From Actinomadura luteofluorescens (GTDB lineage Bacteria > Actinomycetota > Actinomycetes > Streptosporangiales > Streptosporangiaceae): a stretch of 64,000 bases of DNA. Shown piece by piece: positions 1 through 8,721 of this stretch. The notes under the pieces were generated by a model. It worked only from the letters and a program-made list of their open reading frames with translations. It was not told the origin of the DNA and did no database searches. The stretch's first letter is position 1. Each line of letters opens with the position of its first letter. The stretch spans positions 1,798,001 to 1,862,000 of the forward strand of contig NZ_JACCBA010000001.1 of the NCBI RefSeq assembly GCF_013409365.1, in the 5' to 3' direction. The position numbers and the translations under genes are program-made.

Positions 1-1
1 G

Positions 2-112
2 GTCGCGGCGCGGGCGCCGCGGGTGAGCCTCGTCGTGAAGGCCGACATCCGTCCCGGCGTGACCGGCGCCCTCGACGCCAAGGTGGAGTCGGTGGAGCGC
101 CACCTCAGGTGA
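2..112 (+). CDS. C-terminal end of MTH1187-like thiamine-binding protein (partial)
   Basis: Only the last 36 codons are inside the window, read in frame 2 and ending at TGA 110-112. The residues ([18 protein letters not shown], then [10 protein letters not shown]) match the C-terminal strand-helix I associate with the small MTH1187/YqgV thiamine-binding family. Family assignment is from remembered motifs, so it is tentative. It converges on the next gene with an 8-bp overlap of the coding ends. Confidence 0.5.
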   Translation, partial: VAARAPRVSLVVKADIRPGVTGALDAKVESVERHLR

Positions 113-842
113 AGCAGGCCCGCACGCCCTTCTCGCCGCCGCGCGAGAAGGCGCGCAGCCGCTGGACGGCGGAGCCGTGGTCGCCGGGCCTGGTCCAGGG
201 CGCCCGGTCGCCGATGACCTTGAAGGCGTCCACCAGCTCCTGCTCGTCGCCGTCCTCGAACCGCAGCGTGCCGTCGTCGGACGAGCCGTACAGGGCGGCG
301 CCCGCCAGGCAGTCGGCCTGCAGTTCGGCGGCGGGCGACACCAGGCCGCGCCGGAGCCGGTTCTGCACCGCGTGGCCCCACTCGTGCGAGATCACCAGGT
401 AGACCCACGCGTCGCCGCGCGCGTACCCCGACCGCATCAGGTGGGCGTCCCAGGCGACGAAGTCCCCGGTCGGGCAGTACGCCGCGTTGTCGGGTTCGAA
501 CCGCTCGCCGCCGCACACCGGCGCTGAGGAGGGGTCGCGGCCGTCGTAGAGGCCGACGACGCGCGGTGAGCTGTACTCCCCCGTGAACAGGCGGTCCCAG
601 TGGCGCCGCCAGAAGTCGTCGGTGAGCGTCTCGGCGGTCCGGACGTCCTCCCGGAACTCGCGCTCGTCGAACGCGGCCTGCCGGGGAGCGGGCGCGCGGG
701 ACGCGACCGGGGTGCCCTGCGCCGCGGGACGGGCGCCGGGGCCCGTCGCGGCCGGGCCGTACTCGCAGGCACCCGTGAGCGCGGCCGCCAGGGCGAGCGC
801 GGCGGCGAGCCGCCGCGAACGGTTCCATGCCGTCTGCCTCAT
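105..842 (-). CDS. secreted neutral zinc metallopeptidase (YpfJ-like)
   Basis: A 245-aa exported protein. Residues 1-26 form a signal peptide (basic start, Ala/Leu core) ending at Cys26 in LTGAC, so it may be a lipoprotein, although the lipobox is imperfect. Residues 153-157 read HEWGH, the zincin HExxH site, and the downstream ELQADCLAG (about 173-181) supplies the usual third ligand Glu; both are characteristic of the putative neutral zinc metallopeptidase family (YpfJ, PF04228). Substrate is unknown. Expected to act outside the membrane. Divergent from the liv operon across a 183-bp gap. Confidence 0.85.
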   Translation of the reverse strand: MRQTAWNRSRRLAAALALAAALTGACEYGPAATGPGARPAAQGTPVASRAPAPRQAAFDEREFREDVRTAETLTDDFWRRHWDRLFTGEYSSPRVVGLYDGRDPSSAPVCGGERFEPDNAAYCPTGDFVAWDAHLMRSGYARGDAWVYLVISHEWGHAVQNRLRRGLVSPAAELQADCLAGAALYGSSDDGTLRFEDGDEQELVDAFKVIGDRAPWTRPGDHGSAVQRLRAFSRGGEKGVRACFT

Positions 843-920
843 GACGGGTCATACGCACCCGGACCCCCAGAAGGACGAACGCCCGCCCGAATCGGGCCGC
901 ACTGTGCTCCCCGCACAACC

Positions 921-933
921 CGAACGACGTTCG
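921..933. promoter_or_regulatory. 13-bp palindrome upstream of liv operon
   Basis: CGAACGACGTTCG is a perfect palindrome about a central A in the gap between the divergent metallopeptidase and liv operon. It is about 90 bp before livF and could be an operator. No regulator can be assigned. Confidence 0.3.
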
Positions 934-1025
934 ATTGGACCCCCGCCCCGTCTTGCCCGCGGCCCGTGGACGCAGGTCGGGGCCCCGTGCTGGGGTGCCG
1001 GTCACACGAACTTCTGGAGGGGCGC

Positions 1026-1826
1026 ATGGCGAACGGGACCCTCGCGGTCCGTGGGCTGTCGGTGAGCTACGGGCGGGCGGTGCGGGCCCTGCGCGAGGTC
1101 ACGCTGGACGTCCCGGCGGGATCGGTCACGGCCGTCCTCGGCGCGAACGGGGCCGGCAAGACGACCCTGCTCCGCGCGATCTCGGGCACGCTGCCGTTCC
1201 ACCGCGGCGCGGTCGACGCGGGCACGGTGCGGCTCGGCGGGCGGTCCCTGGTCGGCCTGCACCCGGCCACCGTCGTGGCGGCCGGGGTGGTGCAGGTCCC
1301 GGAGGGCCGCCGGGTGTTCGGCCGGCTCAGCGTCGAGGAGAACCTGCGGGCGGGCGCGCTCGGCGCGCCGAGCAGGTCCGACGCGGCGAAGGCCCGCGCG
1401 CGGGTGCTCACGCTGTTCCCGCTGCTGGCGGAGCGGGCGCGCCAGCGCGCCGGGCTGCTGTCGGGAGGCGAGCAGCAGATGCTCGCGATCGGGCGGGCGC
1501 TCATGGCGTGCCCGGCCGTCCTGCTGCTGGACGAGCCGACGCTCGGGCTGGCGCCGCTGATGGCCGAGCGCATCGCCGAGACCGTCCGGGAGATCAACCT
1601 GCAGGGCACGGCGATCCTGCTGATCGAGCAGAACGCGGCGCTGGCGCTGGAGCTGTCGTCGTCCGCGCACGTGCTGGAGGTCGGCGCGGTGACGCTGCAC
1701 GGCCCGTCGGCGGAGCTGGCCGCGAGCGACGAGGTCAGGCGCCGCTACCTCGGCGTCGGCGGCGAGGACGCCGAGGCCCCCGGGACCGGGGACGGGCCCT
1801 CGCTGGAGCGGTGGTCCGCCGGATGA
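1026..1826 (+). CDS. livF: branched-chain amino acid ABC transporter ATP-binding protein LivF
   Basis: A 266-aa cytoplasmic ATPase. Walker A is GANGAGKTT (about 39-47), the ABC signature is LSGGEQQ (about residue 140), and Walker B is LLLDEPTLGLAP. The EGRRVFGRLSVEENL stretch and the GLAP ending of Walker B are typical of LivF rather than LivG. The start ATG follows TGGAGG at 1014-1019. First gene of a tightly overlapping livF-G-H-M-binding protein operon; the next ATG overlaps this stop (ATGA). The substrate could be branched-chain amino acids, urea or another amide-type solute; the sequence does not decide. Confidence 0.93.
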   Translation: MANGTLAVRGLSVSYGRAVRALREVTLDVPAGSVTAVLGANGAGKTTLLRAISGTLPFHRGAVDAGTVRLGGRSLVGLHPATVVAAGVVQVPEGRRVFGRLSVEENLRAGALGAPSRSDAAKARARVLTLFPLLAERARQRAGLLSGGEQQMLAIGRALMACPAVLLLDEPTLGLAPLMAERIAETVREINLQGTAILLIEQNAALALELSSSAHVLEVGAVTLHGPSAELAASDEVRRRYLGVGGEDAEAPGTGDGPSLERWSAG

Positions 1827-2638
1827 GCGGGACGGGGGAGGGCGAGCTGCGCGTCACCGGGCTCACGGTGCGGTTCGCGGGGCTGACGGCGCTGGACGGG
1901 GTGGACTTCACCGTCGCGCCCGGCAGCGTCCACGCGGTCATCGGGCCGAACGGCGCGGGCAAGTCGACGTGCTTCAACGTGCTGTCCGGCGTCTACCGGG
2001 CGAGCGAGGGCAGCGTGCGGTTCGGCGGGGCGGAGCTCACCGCGCTGCCGCCGCACCGGATCGCGGCCCTCGGCGTCGCCCGGACGTTCCAGAACATCGC
2101 GCTGTCGCGGCACCTGTCCGTCGAGGACAACCTCATGCTCGGGCGGCACCGCCTCACCCGGGCCGGGTTCGCCTCGGCGGGGCTGCGGATGCCGTGGGCG
2201 CGCGGGGAGGACGCGCGGCACCGGGCCCGGGTCCGCGACATCGCCGCGTTCGTCGGCGTCGGCGAGCATCTGGCCGCGCCCGTCGGGCCGCTGTCCTACG
2301 GCGTGCGCAAGCGGGTCGAACTGGCACGGGCGCTCGCGATGGAGCCCCGGCTGCTGCTCCTGGACGAGCCGGTGGCCGGGATGAACGGCGCGGAGCGGCG
2401 GCGGATGGCCGAGGTCATCGCCCGCGCCCGCGCCGACCTCGGCCTCTCGGTCCTGCTGGTCGAGCACGACATGGCAATGGTGATGCGGCTGGCCGACGAG
2501 GTCACCGTCCTGGACTTCGGCAGGCGCATCGCGGGCGGCGCGCCCGCGGCGGTGCAGCGCGACCCGGCCGTGGTCCGCGCCTACCTCGGCGCCGCGCACG
2601 CGCCCGCGGACGCCCCCGATTCGGAGGGAAATCCTTGA
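1823..2638 (+). CDS. livG: branched-chain amino acid ABC transporter ATP-binding protein LivG
   Basis: A 271-aa ABC ATPase, the second nucleotide-binding subunit. Walker A is GPNGAGKST (about 42-50). The family motif VARTFQNI is present, the signature is LSYGVRKRVELARAL instead of LSGGQ (a degeneracy common in LivG), and Walker B is LLLDEPVAGMN, followed by the catalytic region LLVEHDM. Its ATG overlaps the livF stop. It ends by overlapping the TTG start of livH, so translation of the operon is probably coupled. Confidence 0.93.
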   Translation: MSGTGEGELRVTGLTVRFAGLTALDGVDFTVAPGSVHAVIGPNGAGKSTCFNVLSGVYRASEGSVRFGGAELTALPPHRIAALGVARTFQNIALSRHLSVEDNLMLGRHRLTRAGFASAGLRMPWARGEDARHRARVRDIAAFVGVGEHLAAPVGPLSYGVRKRVELARALAMEPRLLLLDEPVAGMNGAERRRMAEVIARARADLGLSVLLVEHDMAMVMRLADEVTVLDFGRRIAGGAPAAVQRDPAVVRAYLGAAHAPADAPDSEGNP

Positions 2639-3525
2639 GCACGTTCATCGAGCTGGTGGTCAACGGGGTCTCGGCGGGGTCGGTGTACGCGCTGATCGCC
2701 CTCGGCTTCGTGGTCATCTTCAAGGCCACCGAGGTGGTCAACTTCGCGCACGCCTCGCTGCTGCTGGCGGGCGGCTACGTGACGGCCGTGCTGCACGACG
2801 ACATCGGGTTCCTGCCGGCGCTCGGCGCGGGCGTCGCCGCCGCGGCCGCCGCGGGCGCGCTGGTGGAGCTGCTGGTGCTGCGGCGCGCCCGGGTGGAGGA
2901 CCACTCCGTGCTGGCGATCGTCACGATCGGCGTCGACATCGTGCTGACCACGGCGCTGACCCGGGAGATCGGCACGCGGGTCCTGCCGCTCGGCGACCCG
3001 TGGGGAGACCGGATCGTCGAGGTGGCGGGCGTCGGCGTCGCGCAGACGCGCATCGCCGCGTTCGTGACCGCGGCCGTCCTCATCACCGCGTTCCTGCTGG
3101 CGTTCCGCCTCACCCCGTGGGGCGTGGCGATGCGGGCGGCGGCCGAGGACGGCGAGACGGCCGCGCTCATGGGCGTCCGGCTGAGCCGGGTGTCGCTCGC
3201 CGCGTGGGCGATCGCGGGGGCGCTCGCGGCGGTGGCGGCGCTGTTCCTGACCGTGTTCCCCACCCCCGGCCTGGACCGCGCCACCTCGTTCGCCGCGATG
3301 AAGGCGTTCCCGGCCGCGATCCTCGGCGGCCTGGACTCCACGACGGGCGCGCTCGTCGGCGGCCTCGCCGTCGGGCTCACCGAGTCGCTGGTGACCGGGT
3401 ACCAGGGCCAGCTGGCGTTCCTCGGGCGCGGCATCGGCGACGTGGCGCCGTTCCTGGTGATGCTCGCGGTGCTGCTCGTCCGTCCCGCCGGGCTGTTCGG
3501 GACGAGGGAGCTGTCGCGTGTCTGA
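2635..3525 (+). CDS. livH: branched-chain amino acid ABC transporter permease LivH
   Basis: A 296-aa integral membrane permease of the LivH type. It opens with MSTFIELVVNGVSAGSVYAL, a classic LivH N-terminus, and contains several hydrophobic spans plus the conserved FxAMKAFPAAILGGLDS loop near residue 220. The start is TTG at 2635, chosen because it overlaps the livG stop and GGAGGG lies just upstream (2625-2630). It pairs with LivM to form the membrane channel. Confidence 0.92.
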   Translation: MSTFIELVVNGVSAGSVYALIALGFVVIFKATEVVNFAHASLLLAGGYVTAVLHDDIGFLPALGAGVAAAAAAGALVELLVLRRARVEDHSVLAIVTIGVDIVLTTALTREIGTRVLPLGDPWGDRIVEVAGVGVAQTRIAAFVTAAVLITAFLLAFRLTPWGVAMRAAAEDGETAALMGVRLSRVSLAAWAIAGALAAVAALFLTVFPTPGLDRATSFAAMKAFPAAILGGLDSTTGALVGGLAVGLTESLVTGYQGQLAFLGRGIGDVAPFLVMLAVLLVRPAGLFGTRELSRV

Positions 3526-4618
3526 CCCCCGGATCCGGCTCGCGTCCGCCGCCGCGGGCATCCTCGTCCTGCTGGCCATGCCCTTCTACCTCGACGCGTT
3601 CTGGCTGCAGACGGGCCTGTTCGCGATGGCGGCGGCGATCGGCGCCATCGGCCTGAACCTGCTGACCGGCGCCACCGGGCAGCTGTCGATGGGGCACGCC
3701 TTCTTCCTCGCGGTCGGCGCGTACGGGTACGTCTACCTGGCGTCCGGCTCCGGGCCGCGGCTCGCGGGGCTCGGGCTGCCGACCCCGCTGGCGTTCCTCG
3801 GCGCGATCCTGCTCGCGGGCGTCGCGGGCGGGCTGTTCAGCCCCATCGCCGGGCGGCTGCGCGGCACCTACCTCGGCATCGCGTCCCTCGCGCTGATCTT
3901 CATCGGGCAGCACCTGCTGTTCAACGCCGGGAGCGTCACCGGCGGCTTCAACGGGCGGGACGTCCCGCCGCTGGAGATCGCCGGGTTCCGCTTCGACGAC
4001 GCCCCCGAGCTGGTGGTGTTCGCGGTCCCGCTCGGCGCGCTGGAGCGGCTGTGGTTCCTCGCCGTCGCGCTGCTCGTCCCGGCCGTGTGGATCGCGCGCG
4101 GCATCCTGCGGGGGCGGCCCGGGCGGGCCCTCAACACCATCCGCGACCACGAGGTCGCGGCGGCGGTGATGGGCGTCCCGGTGGCGCGCTACCGGGCCGG
4201 GGTGTTCGTGCTGTCGTCGATGTACGCGGGCGCGGCCGGGGCGCTGCTCGCGCTGGCGTTCCGGCGGACCGTCCCGGACTACTTCGGCATGTTCCTGTCC
4301 CTGGACTACCTCGCCATGATCGTCATCGGCGGGCTCGGCACCGCGGCCGGCGCCGTCGCGGGCGCGGTGTTCGTCTCCGTCCTGCCCCAGCTCCTCACCC
4401 GCTTCGGCGACGACCTCCCGCTCGTCGCCGCGCCCGGCTCGGGCGGCGTCTCCCCCACCGAGGCCGCCCGGATCCTCTACGGCGCCGCCGTCGTCGCCGT
4501 CGTGCTGTTCCTTCCCGGCGGCCTGACCGGGACGTGGACGCGGCTGCGCACCGCCGCGTCCCGGCGCCGGGCCTCCCGTCCCCTCACCCGATTCGAGCAA
4601 GAGGAGCAACCCGTATGA
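3518..4618 (+). CDS. livM: branched-chain amino acid ABC transporter permease LivM
   Basis: A 366-aa membrane permease with GTG start at 3518 overlapping the last codons of livH. The LNLLTGATGQLSMGHAFF motif (about 45-62) and the later SLDYLAMIVIGGLGTAAGAV loop are characteristic of LivM. It is slightly long because of an extended segment near the C-terminus (LLTRFGDDLPLVAAPGSG). It forms the heterodimeric pore with LivH. Its TGA overlaps the ATG of the binding protein. Confidence 0.92.
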   Translation: MSDPRIRLASAAAGILVLLAMPFYLDAFWLQTGLFAMAAAIGAIGLNLLTGATGQLSMGHAFFLAVGAYGYVYLASGSGPRLAGLGLPTPLAFLGAILLAGVAGGLFSPIAGRLRGTYLGIASLALIFIGQHLLFNAGSVTGGFNGRDVPPLEIAGFRFDDAPELVVFAVPLGALERLWFLAVALLVPAVWIARGILRGRPGRALNTIRDHEVAAAVMGVPVARYRAGVFVLSSMYAGAAGALLALAFRRTVPDYFGMFLSLDYLAMIVIGGLGTAAGAVAGAVFVSVLPQLLTRFGDDLPLVAAPGSGGVSPTEAARILYGAAVVAVVLFLPGGLTGTWTRLRTAASRRRASRPLTRFEQEEQPV

Positions 4619-5898
4619 AGCGCATTCGCAGGCCGGGCGCGGCACGTCTCACCGCGGTCGCCGCGCTGGCCGCGGCGCTGCCGCTCGGCATGGCGTCGGG
4701 CTGCAGCGGCAAGGCGTCCGGCGGGTCCGGCGGCACCGGGCCGGACGGCGTCAGGACCGGGCCCGGCGTCAGCGACGGCACGATCCGCGTCGGCGTCGAG
4801 ACCGACCTGACCGGGGTGTACGCGCCGCTCGGCAAGAGCCTCACCCAGGCGCAGCAGTTGTACTTCGAGCAGCTGAACGCCCAGGGCGGCGTGTGCGGGC
4901 GCAAGGTCGAGCTGGTCGTCCGCGACCACGGCTATGACGTGCAGAAGGCCGTCGCCGCGTACAGCGAGATGCAGTCGAGCGTCATCGGCATCGCCCAGTT
5001 CGTCGGCTCGCCGATGGTGACGGCGCTCAAGGGGCGCATCACGTCCGACAAGATGTTCGTCATCCCGAACGCCTGGTCGACGACGCTGCTGGGCAGCCGG
5101 TACATCCAGGTCACCGGCACCACCTACGACATCGACATGATCAACGCCCTGGACTTCCTGACCCGGGAGAAGGGCCTCGCCAAGGGCGACAAGGTCGGGC
5201 ACGTGTACTTCGAGGGCGACTACGGCGAGAGCGCGCTCGCCGGTGCGAAGTACGCCGCGGGCGAGCTCGGCCTCACGCTCGTCGAGCAGAAGATCAAGGC
5301 GACCGACAACGACATGTCCGCGCAGGCCGCGGCGCTGAAGAGCGCGGGCGTCAAGGCGATCCTGATGAGCGCCGGGCCGCGGCAGTCGGCGTCGCTGGCG
5401 GGCCTCGCCCGCGCCAAGGGCATGACGGCGCCGATCGTGGCGAGCAACTCCGGGTTCTCGCCGCAGCTGCTGCAGACCGCGGCGGCGCCCGCGCTGCTCA
5501 AGGACTTCTATCTCGCCAGCGCCGGGGCGCCCGTCTCGTCCGGCCTGGCGCCGATCGAGAAGCTGGCGGACGACTACGGGAAGAAGTACCCGGGGCAGCC
5601 GCGCGACAGCGCCGTCGTCAACGGCTACACGGGCGCGGTCATCTTCGCGGACGCGCTGAAGAAGGCGTGCGCGGCCAAGGACCTCACCCGCGAGGGCCTG
5701 ATCACCGCGCACCGCTCCACCACCGCCCACGACGGCGGCTACGGCACGCCGATGGACTTCTCGAAGGTGGACGAGCCCGGCACGCGCAGGACCTACATCC
5801 TGCGGACGGACGCCAAGGCGCTCGGCGGCCTGGTCGTCGAGCGGGAGCCCGCGGAGTCGGAGGCGGCCAGGACCTACAAGGTCCCCGCCGGAGCCTGA
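4615..5898 (+). CDS. ABC transporter substrate-binding lipoprotein (Leu/Ile/Val-type)
   Basis: A 427-aa periplasmic-type binding protein anchored as a lipoprotein: a signal peptide with lipobox ending in Cys30 (GMASGC). The mature part opens with IRVGVETDLTGVYAPLGKS, the Peripla_BP_6 (LivK-like) N-terminal strand. It is the last gene of the operon and would deliver substrate to LivHM. The start ATG follows AAGAGGAGCAACCCGT and overlaps the livM stop. The ligand cannot be read from sequence. Confidence 0.9.
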   Translation: MKRIRRPGAARLTAVAALAAALPLGMASGCSGKASGGSGGTGPDGVRTGPGVSDGTIRVGVETDLTGVYAPLGKSLTQAQQLYFEQLNAQGGVCGRKVELVVRDHGYDVQKAVAAYSEMQSSVIGIAQFVGSPMVTALKGRITSDKMFVIPNAWSTTLLGSRYIQVTGTTYDIDMINALDFLTREKGLAKGDKVGHVYFEGDYGESALAGAKYAAGELGLTLVEQKIKATDNDMSAQAAALKSAGVKAILMSAGPRQSASLAGLARAKGMTAPIVASNSGFSPQLLQTAAAPALLKDFYLASAGAPVSSGLAPIEKLADDYGKKYPGQPRDSAVVNGYTGAVIFADALKKACAAKDLTREGLITAHRSTTAHDGGYGTPMDFSKVDEPGTRRTYILRTDAKALGGLVVEREPAESEAARTYKVPAGA

Positions 5899-5911
5899 CC
5901 CGGGGCCGCGG

Positions 5912-6352
5912 TCAGCCTTCGGAGACCAGGCGCGCCGCGACCCGGTCGAGGACCGCCAGATCCTCGGCCGGGAGGTCGTAGAGCGAGGGCGGCGGGGTGT
6001 CGAGGATCCGCTCGGCCTCCGCCGCCGCGGCCCGCCCCGCCGCCGTCGCCGTCACGATCTTGGAGCGGCGGTCGGCGGGGTTCTCGGTCCGCTCGACCAG
6101 GCCCCGCCCGACCAGGTCGTCCACCACGAGGGTGACGTAGGGGCGGTCGGTGAGCAGCCGCTCGGCGAGGTCGCGCAAGGACAGCGGGGCGGTCGCCGCG
6201 GCGATGTGGCGCAGCGCCTTGACCCGGAAGAAGCTCATGCCGAGCGCGTCGGTGACCTCGCGGCGCCGGTCGCCGCGCTCGTGCAGCAGGACCCGCAGGT
6301 TGTGCCACGCGCGCGCGGCGGTGTCGGCGTGCTGGACGGCGGGCTCGGTCAT
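5912..6352 (-). CDS. MarR family transcriptional regulator
   Basis: A 146-aa winged-helix protein. The segment LSLRDLAERLLTDRPYVTLVVDDLVGRGLVERTENPADRRSK is a MarR recognition helix and wing with the conserved DRR(S)K. It starts at ATG 6352, overlapping the stop of the upstream MFS gene, so the pair forms a two-gene operon in which the regulator probably represses both. The likely target is the inverted repeat at 7828-7868 before the MFS gene. Confidence 0.9.
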   Translation of the reverse strand: MTEPAVQHADTAARAWHNLRVLLHERGDRRREVTDALGMSFFRVKALRHIAAATAPLSLRDLAERLLTDRPYVTLVVDDLVGRGLVERTENPADRRSKIVTATAAGRAAAAEAERILDTPPPSLYDLPAEDLAVLDRVAARLVSEG

Positions 6353-7818
6353 CGCGCACTCGCTCCCGTCACATCGCGTGCGTCCGGCGCCGGCTCGTCG
6401 CCGCCGAACAGGCCGGCCGTGCGCGCCGCGCTGCGGGCGGCCCGCCGGCCCGTGGTGGCCGTGCCCAGCACCAGGACGGCGGCGGCGCATCCGGCGAGGA
6501 TCCAGTATGCCGGTCGGGCGGCCGACACGAAGGCGGACGCGGCGGGGTGCTCCGCGGCCGTCCCGGCGGCCAGCACGGCGCCGATCACCGCGACGCCGAG
6601 CGCCTGCCCGATCTGGCGGCTGGTGGAGGCGACCGCCGCGGCGACGCCCGCCTGGGCGCGCGGCATCCCCGCCACGGCGGTGTTGGTGATCGGCGAGTTC
6701 ACCATGCCGAACCCGATGCCGAACAGCACGTACGCGGCGAACAGCGTGAGGTCGTTCGTCTCGGCGTCGAACGCGGCGAACAGCAGCCCGCTGGCGAGCA
6801 TCGCCGCCCCCGCGATCTGGAGCGGGAGCCGGGGGCCCCGGCCGCCGACGAGCCGTCCCGACAGCGGGGCGGTCACGGCGGTCATCGCCGCCATCGGCAG
6901 CAGGAACAGCCCCGCGTGCAGCGCCGACAGCCCGCGCACGTTCTGCAGGTAGAGGGTGTTGAGGAAGAGGAAGCCGCCGAGCGCGGCGAACGCGCTGACG
7001 GCGACGACGGTCGCGCCGGAGAACGGGACGCTGCGGAAGAAGCGCAGGTCGATCAGTGGTTCGGGGGCGCGCAGGGCGTGCCCGACGAACCCGGCGAGTG
7101 ACGCGGCCGCGACGAGCGCGGCGCCGTAGACGGCCGGGTCGGCCAGGCCGCGGCCGGGCGCCTCGATGATCGCGAAGGTCAGCGTCCCGAGCAGCAGGAT
7201 CATGAACGCCTGGCCGAGCGGGTCGGGGCGGCGGGGGCGCGGGGCGCGCGACTCGGGGACGAACAGCGCGGTCAGCGCGAGCGCGGCCAGCCCGATCGGC
7301 ACGTTCAGCCAGAAGATCGACCGCCAGCCGACCGAGTCGACCAGCAGCCCGCCGACCAGCGGCCCCATCGCCATGCTGAGCCCGACGACGGCGCCCCAGA
7401 CGCCGATGGCGCGGGCCCGCTCGCGCGGCTCGGTGAACACGTTCGTGATGATCGACATCGCGACGGGGTTGAGCATGGACCCGCCGACCGCCTGCACGAC
7501 GCGGGCGGCGACGAGCAGGCCGAGGGACGGCGCGAGGCTGCACAGCACCGACCCGACGGAGAACAGGGCGAGCCCCGTCTGGAACACGCGGCGCCGCCCG
7601 ATCCGGTCGGCGGTGGAGCCGGACAGGAGCAGCAGGGACGCCAGGACGATCAGGTACGCGTCGATCGTCCACTGCAGGCCCGACAGCGAGCTGTGGAAGT
7701 CGCGCTGCAGCGAGGGGAGCGCGACGTTGAGGATCGTGTTGTCCAGGCTGACGATGAGCAGGCTCAGGCAGCAGATGGCCAGCACCGCCAGCCGTCGCCG
7801 GGGACTGAGTTCGGGCAC
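6349..7818 (-). CDS. MFS drug/solute efflux transporter, DHA2 (14-TM) family
   Basis: A 489-aa integral membrane antiporter of the EmrB/QacA type. It shows LDNTILNVALPSLQRDF (motif D1 in TM1), the TM2-3 loop GSTADRIGRRRVFQTG (motif A) and GGSMLNPVAMSII (TM5 motif C region), with enough hydrophobic segments for 14 spans. It is expected to expel a hydrophobic drug or metabolite by proton antiport. The GTG start at 7818 is preceded by GGAGGC. Co-transcribed with the MarR gene. Confidence 0.9.
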   Translation of the reverse strand: MPELSPRRRLAVLAICCLSLLIVSLDNTILNVALPSLQRDFHSSLSGLQWTIDAYLIVLASLLLLSGSTADRIGRRRVFQTGLALFSVGSVLCSLAPSLGLLVAARVVQAVGGSMLNPVAMSIITNVFTEPRERARAIGVWGAVVGLSMAMGPLVGGLLVDSVGWRSIFWLNVPIGLAALALTALFVPESRAPRPRRPDPLGQAFMILLLGTLTFAIIEAPGRGLADPAVYGAALVAAASLAGFVGHALRAPEPLIDLRFFRSVPFSGATVVAVSAFAALGGFLFLNTLYLQNVRGLSALHAGLFLLPMAAMTAVTAPLSGRLVGGRGPRLPLQIAGAAMLASGLLFAAFDAETNDLTLFAAYVLFGIGFGMVNSPITNTAVAGMPRAQAGVAAAVASTSRQIGQALGVAVIGAVLAAGTAAEHPAASAFVSAARPAYWILAGCAAAVLVLGTATTGRRAARSAARTAGLFGGDEPAPDARDVTGASAR

Positions 7819-7827
7819 GCCGCCTCC

Positions 7828-7868
7828 AATCGTTATAGCCCTACAACCATTAGGAGGCTACAACGATT
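7828..7868 (-). promoter_or_regulatory. inverted-repeat operator of the MarR/MFS operon
   Basis: The arms AATCGTTATAGCC (7828-7840) and GGCTACAACGATT (7856-7868) are inverted copies with one mismatch, 15 bp apart. A further CTACAACCATTAG lies between them. This is an AT-rich island just upstream of the GTG start, where the leftward promoter must lie (TATAAC-like -10). The layout is typical of a self-regulating MarR site. Confidence 0.6.
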
Positions 7869-7908
7869 CCGGCCGTGCCCCGTCCGGCCCCGCCCGCCGC
7901 GGGGCGCC

Positions 7909-8721
7909 TCAGCGCGGCGCGGGGATGCGGGCGCGGGCCGCCGGGACGACCAGCGGGGTGCCGGTCTCCGGGCAGTCGATCACCCTGCACGGCAGCCGGA
8001 AGACGCGTTCCACCAGGTCGGCGGTGACGACGGCGGACGGGTCGCCCTCGGCCGCGATCCGGCCGTCCCGCATCGCGATCATGTGCGTGGCGTAGCGGGC
8101 GGCGTGATTGAGATCATGCAGGACGGCGACGACCGTCCGGCCCTCCTCGTGCAGCCGCGCGCACAGGTCGAGCACCTCGATCTGGTGCGCGATGTCGAGG
8201 TAGGTCGTCGGCTCGTCCAGCAGCAGCAGCGGCGTCTGCTGGGCGAGCACCATCGCGATCCAGACCCGCTGCCGCTGCCCGCCCGACAGCTCGTCCACGT
8301 GCCGGTCGGCGAGGTCCCCGACACCGGTCGCGGCCATCGAATCGGCGACGACCCGCTCGTCCTCCCTGGACCACTGCCGCAGCAGGCTCTGGTGCGGGTA
8401 CCGGCCGCGCGAGACGAGGTCGGCGACCGTGATGCCCTCCGGCGCGATGGACGACTGCGGCAGCAGCCCGAGCGTCCGCGCCAGTTTCTTGGCGGGCCAG
8501 TCGGCGATGGGACGGCCGTCCAGCACGACCGTCCCGGCGGTGGGCTTGAGGATCCGCGCCAGCGCGCGCAGCAGCGTCGACTTGCCGCACGCGTTCGGGC
8601 CCACGATCACCGTGAACGATCCCTCGGGGACCGCCACGTCGAGGTCCTCGGCGATGGTGCGCTTGTCGTAGGCCAGGGTGAGCCCCGTGCCGGCGAGCCG
8701 CGCGGTCGCGTCCTTCATCAC
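7909..8721 (-). CDS. siderophore ABC transporter ATP-binding protein (FecE/FepC type)
   Basis: A 270-aa ATPase: Walker A GPNACGKST (about 41-49), Q-loop in LGLLPQSS, VSRGRYPHQ (a FecE/FhuC hallmark), signature LSGGQRQRVWIAMVLAQ, Walker B LLLDEPTTYLDIAHQ, and the H-loop in VAVLHDLNHAARYA. It energises uptake of Fe(III)-siderophores through the two permeases upstream. GTG 8721 overlaps the FecD stop; ATG 8718 is the alternative start. The C-terminal extension CRVIDCPETGTPLVVP is common in actinobacterial members. Confidence 0.92.
   Translation of the reverse strand: MMKDATARLAGTGLTLAYDKRTIAEDLDVAVPEGSFTVIVGPNACGKSTLLRALARILKPTAGTVVLDGRPIADWPAKKLARTLGLLPQSSIAPEGITVADLVSRGRYPHQSLLRQWSREDERVVADSMAATGVGDLADRHVDELSGGQRQRVWIAMVLAQQTPLLLLDEPTTYLDIAHQIEVLDLCARLHEEGRTVVAVLHDLNHAARYATHMIAMRDGRIAAEGDPSAVVTADLVERVFRLPCRVIDCPETGTPLVVPAARARIPAPR

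Noticed and set aside
600..1025. Extension of livF upstream to 600 or addition of antisense frames over the metallopeptidase
   Set aside because: The region is the metallopeptidase gene in shadow; a strong ribosome site marks ATG 1026.
843..1025. Riboswitch upstream of the liv operon
   Set aside because: No recognisable aptamer; only a 13-bp palindrome is seen in this gap.
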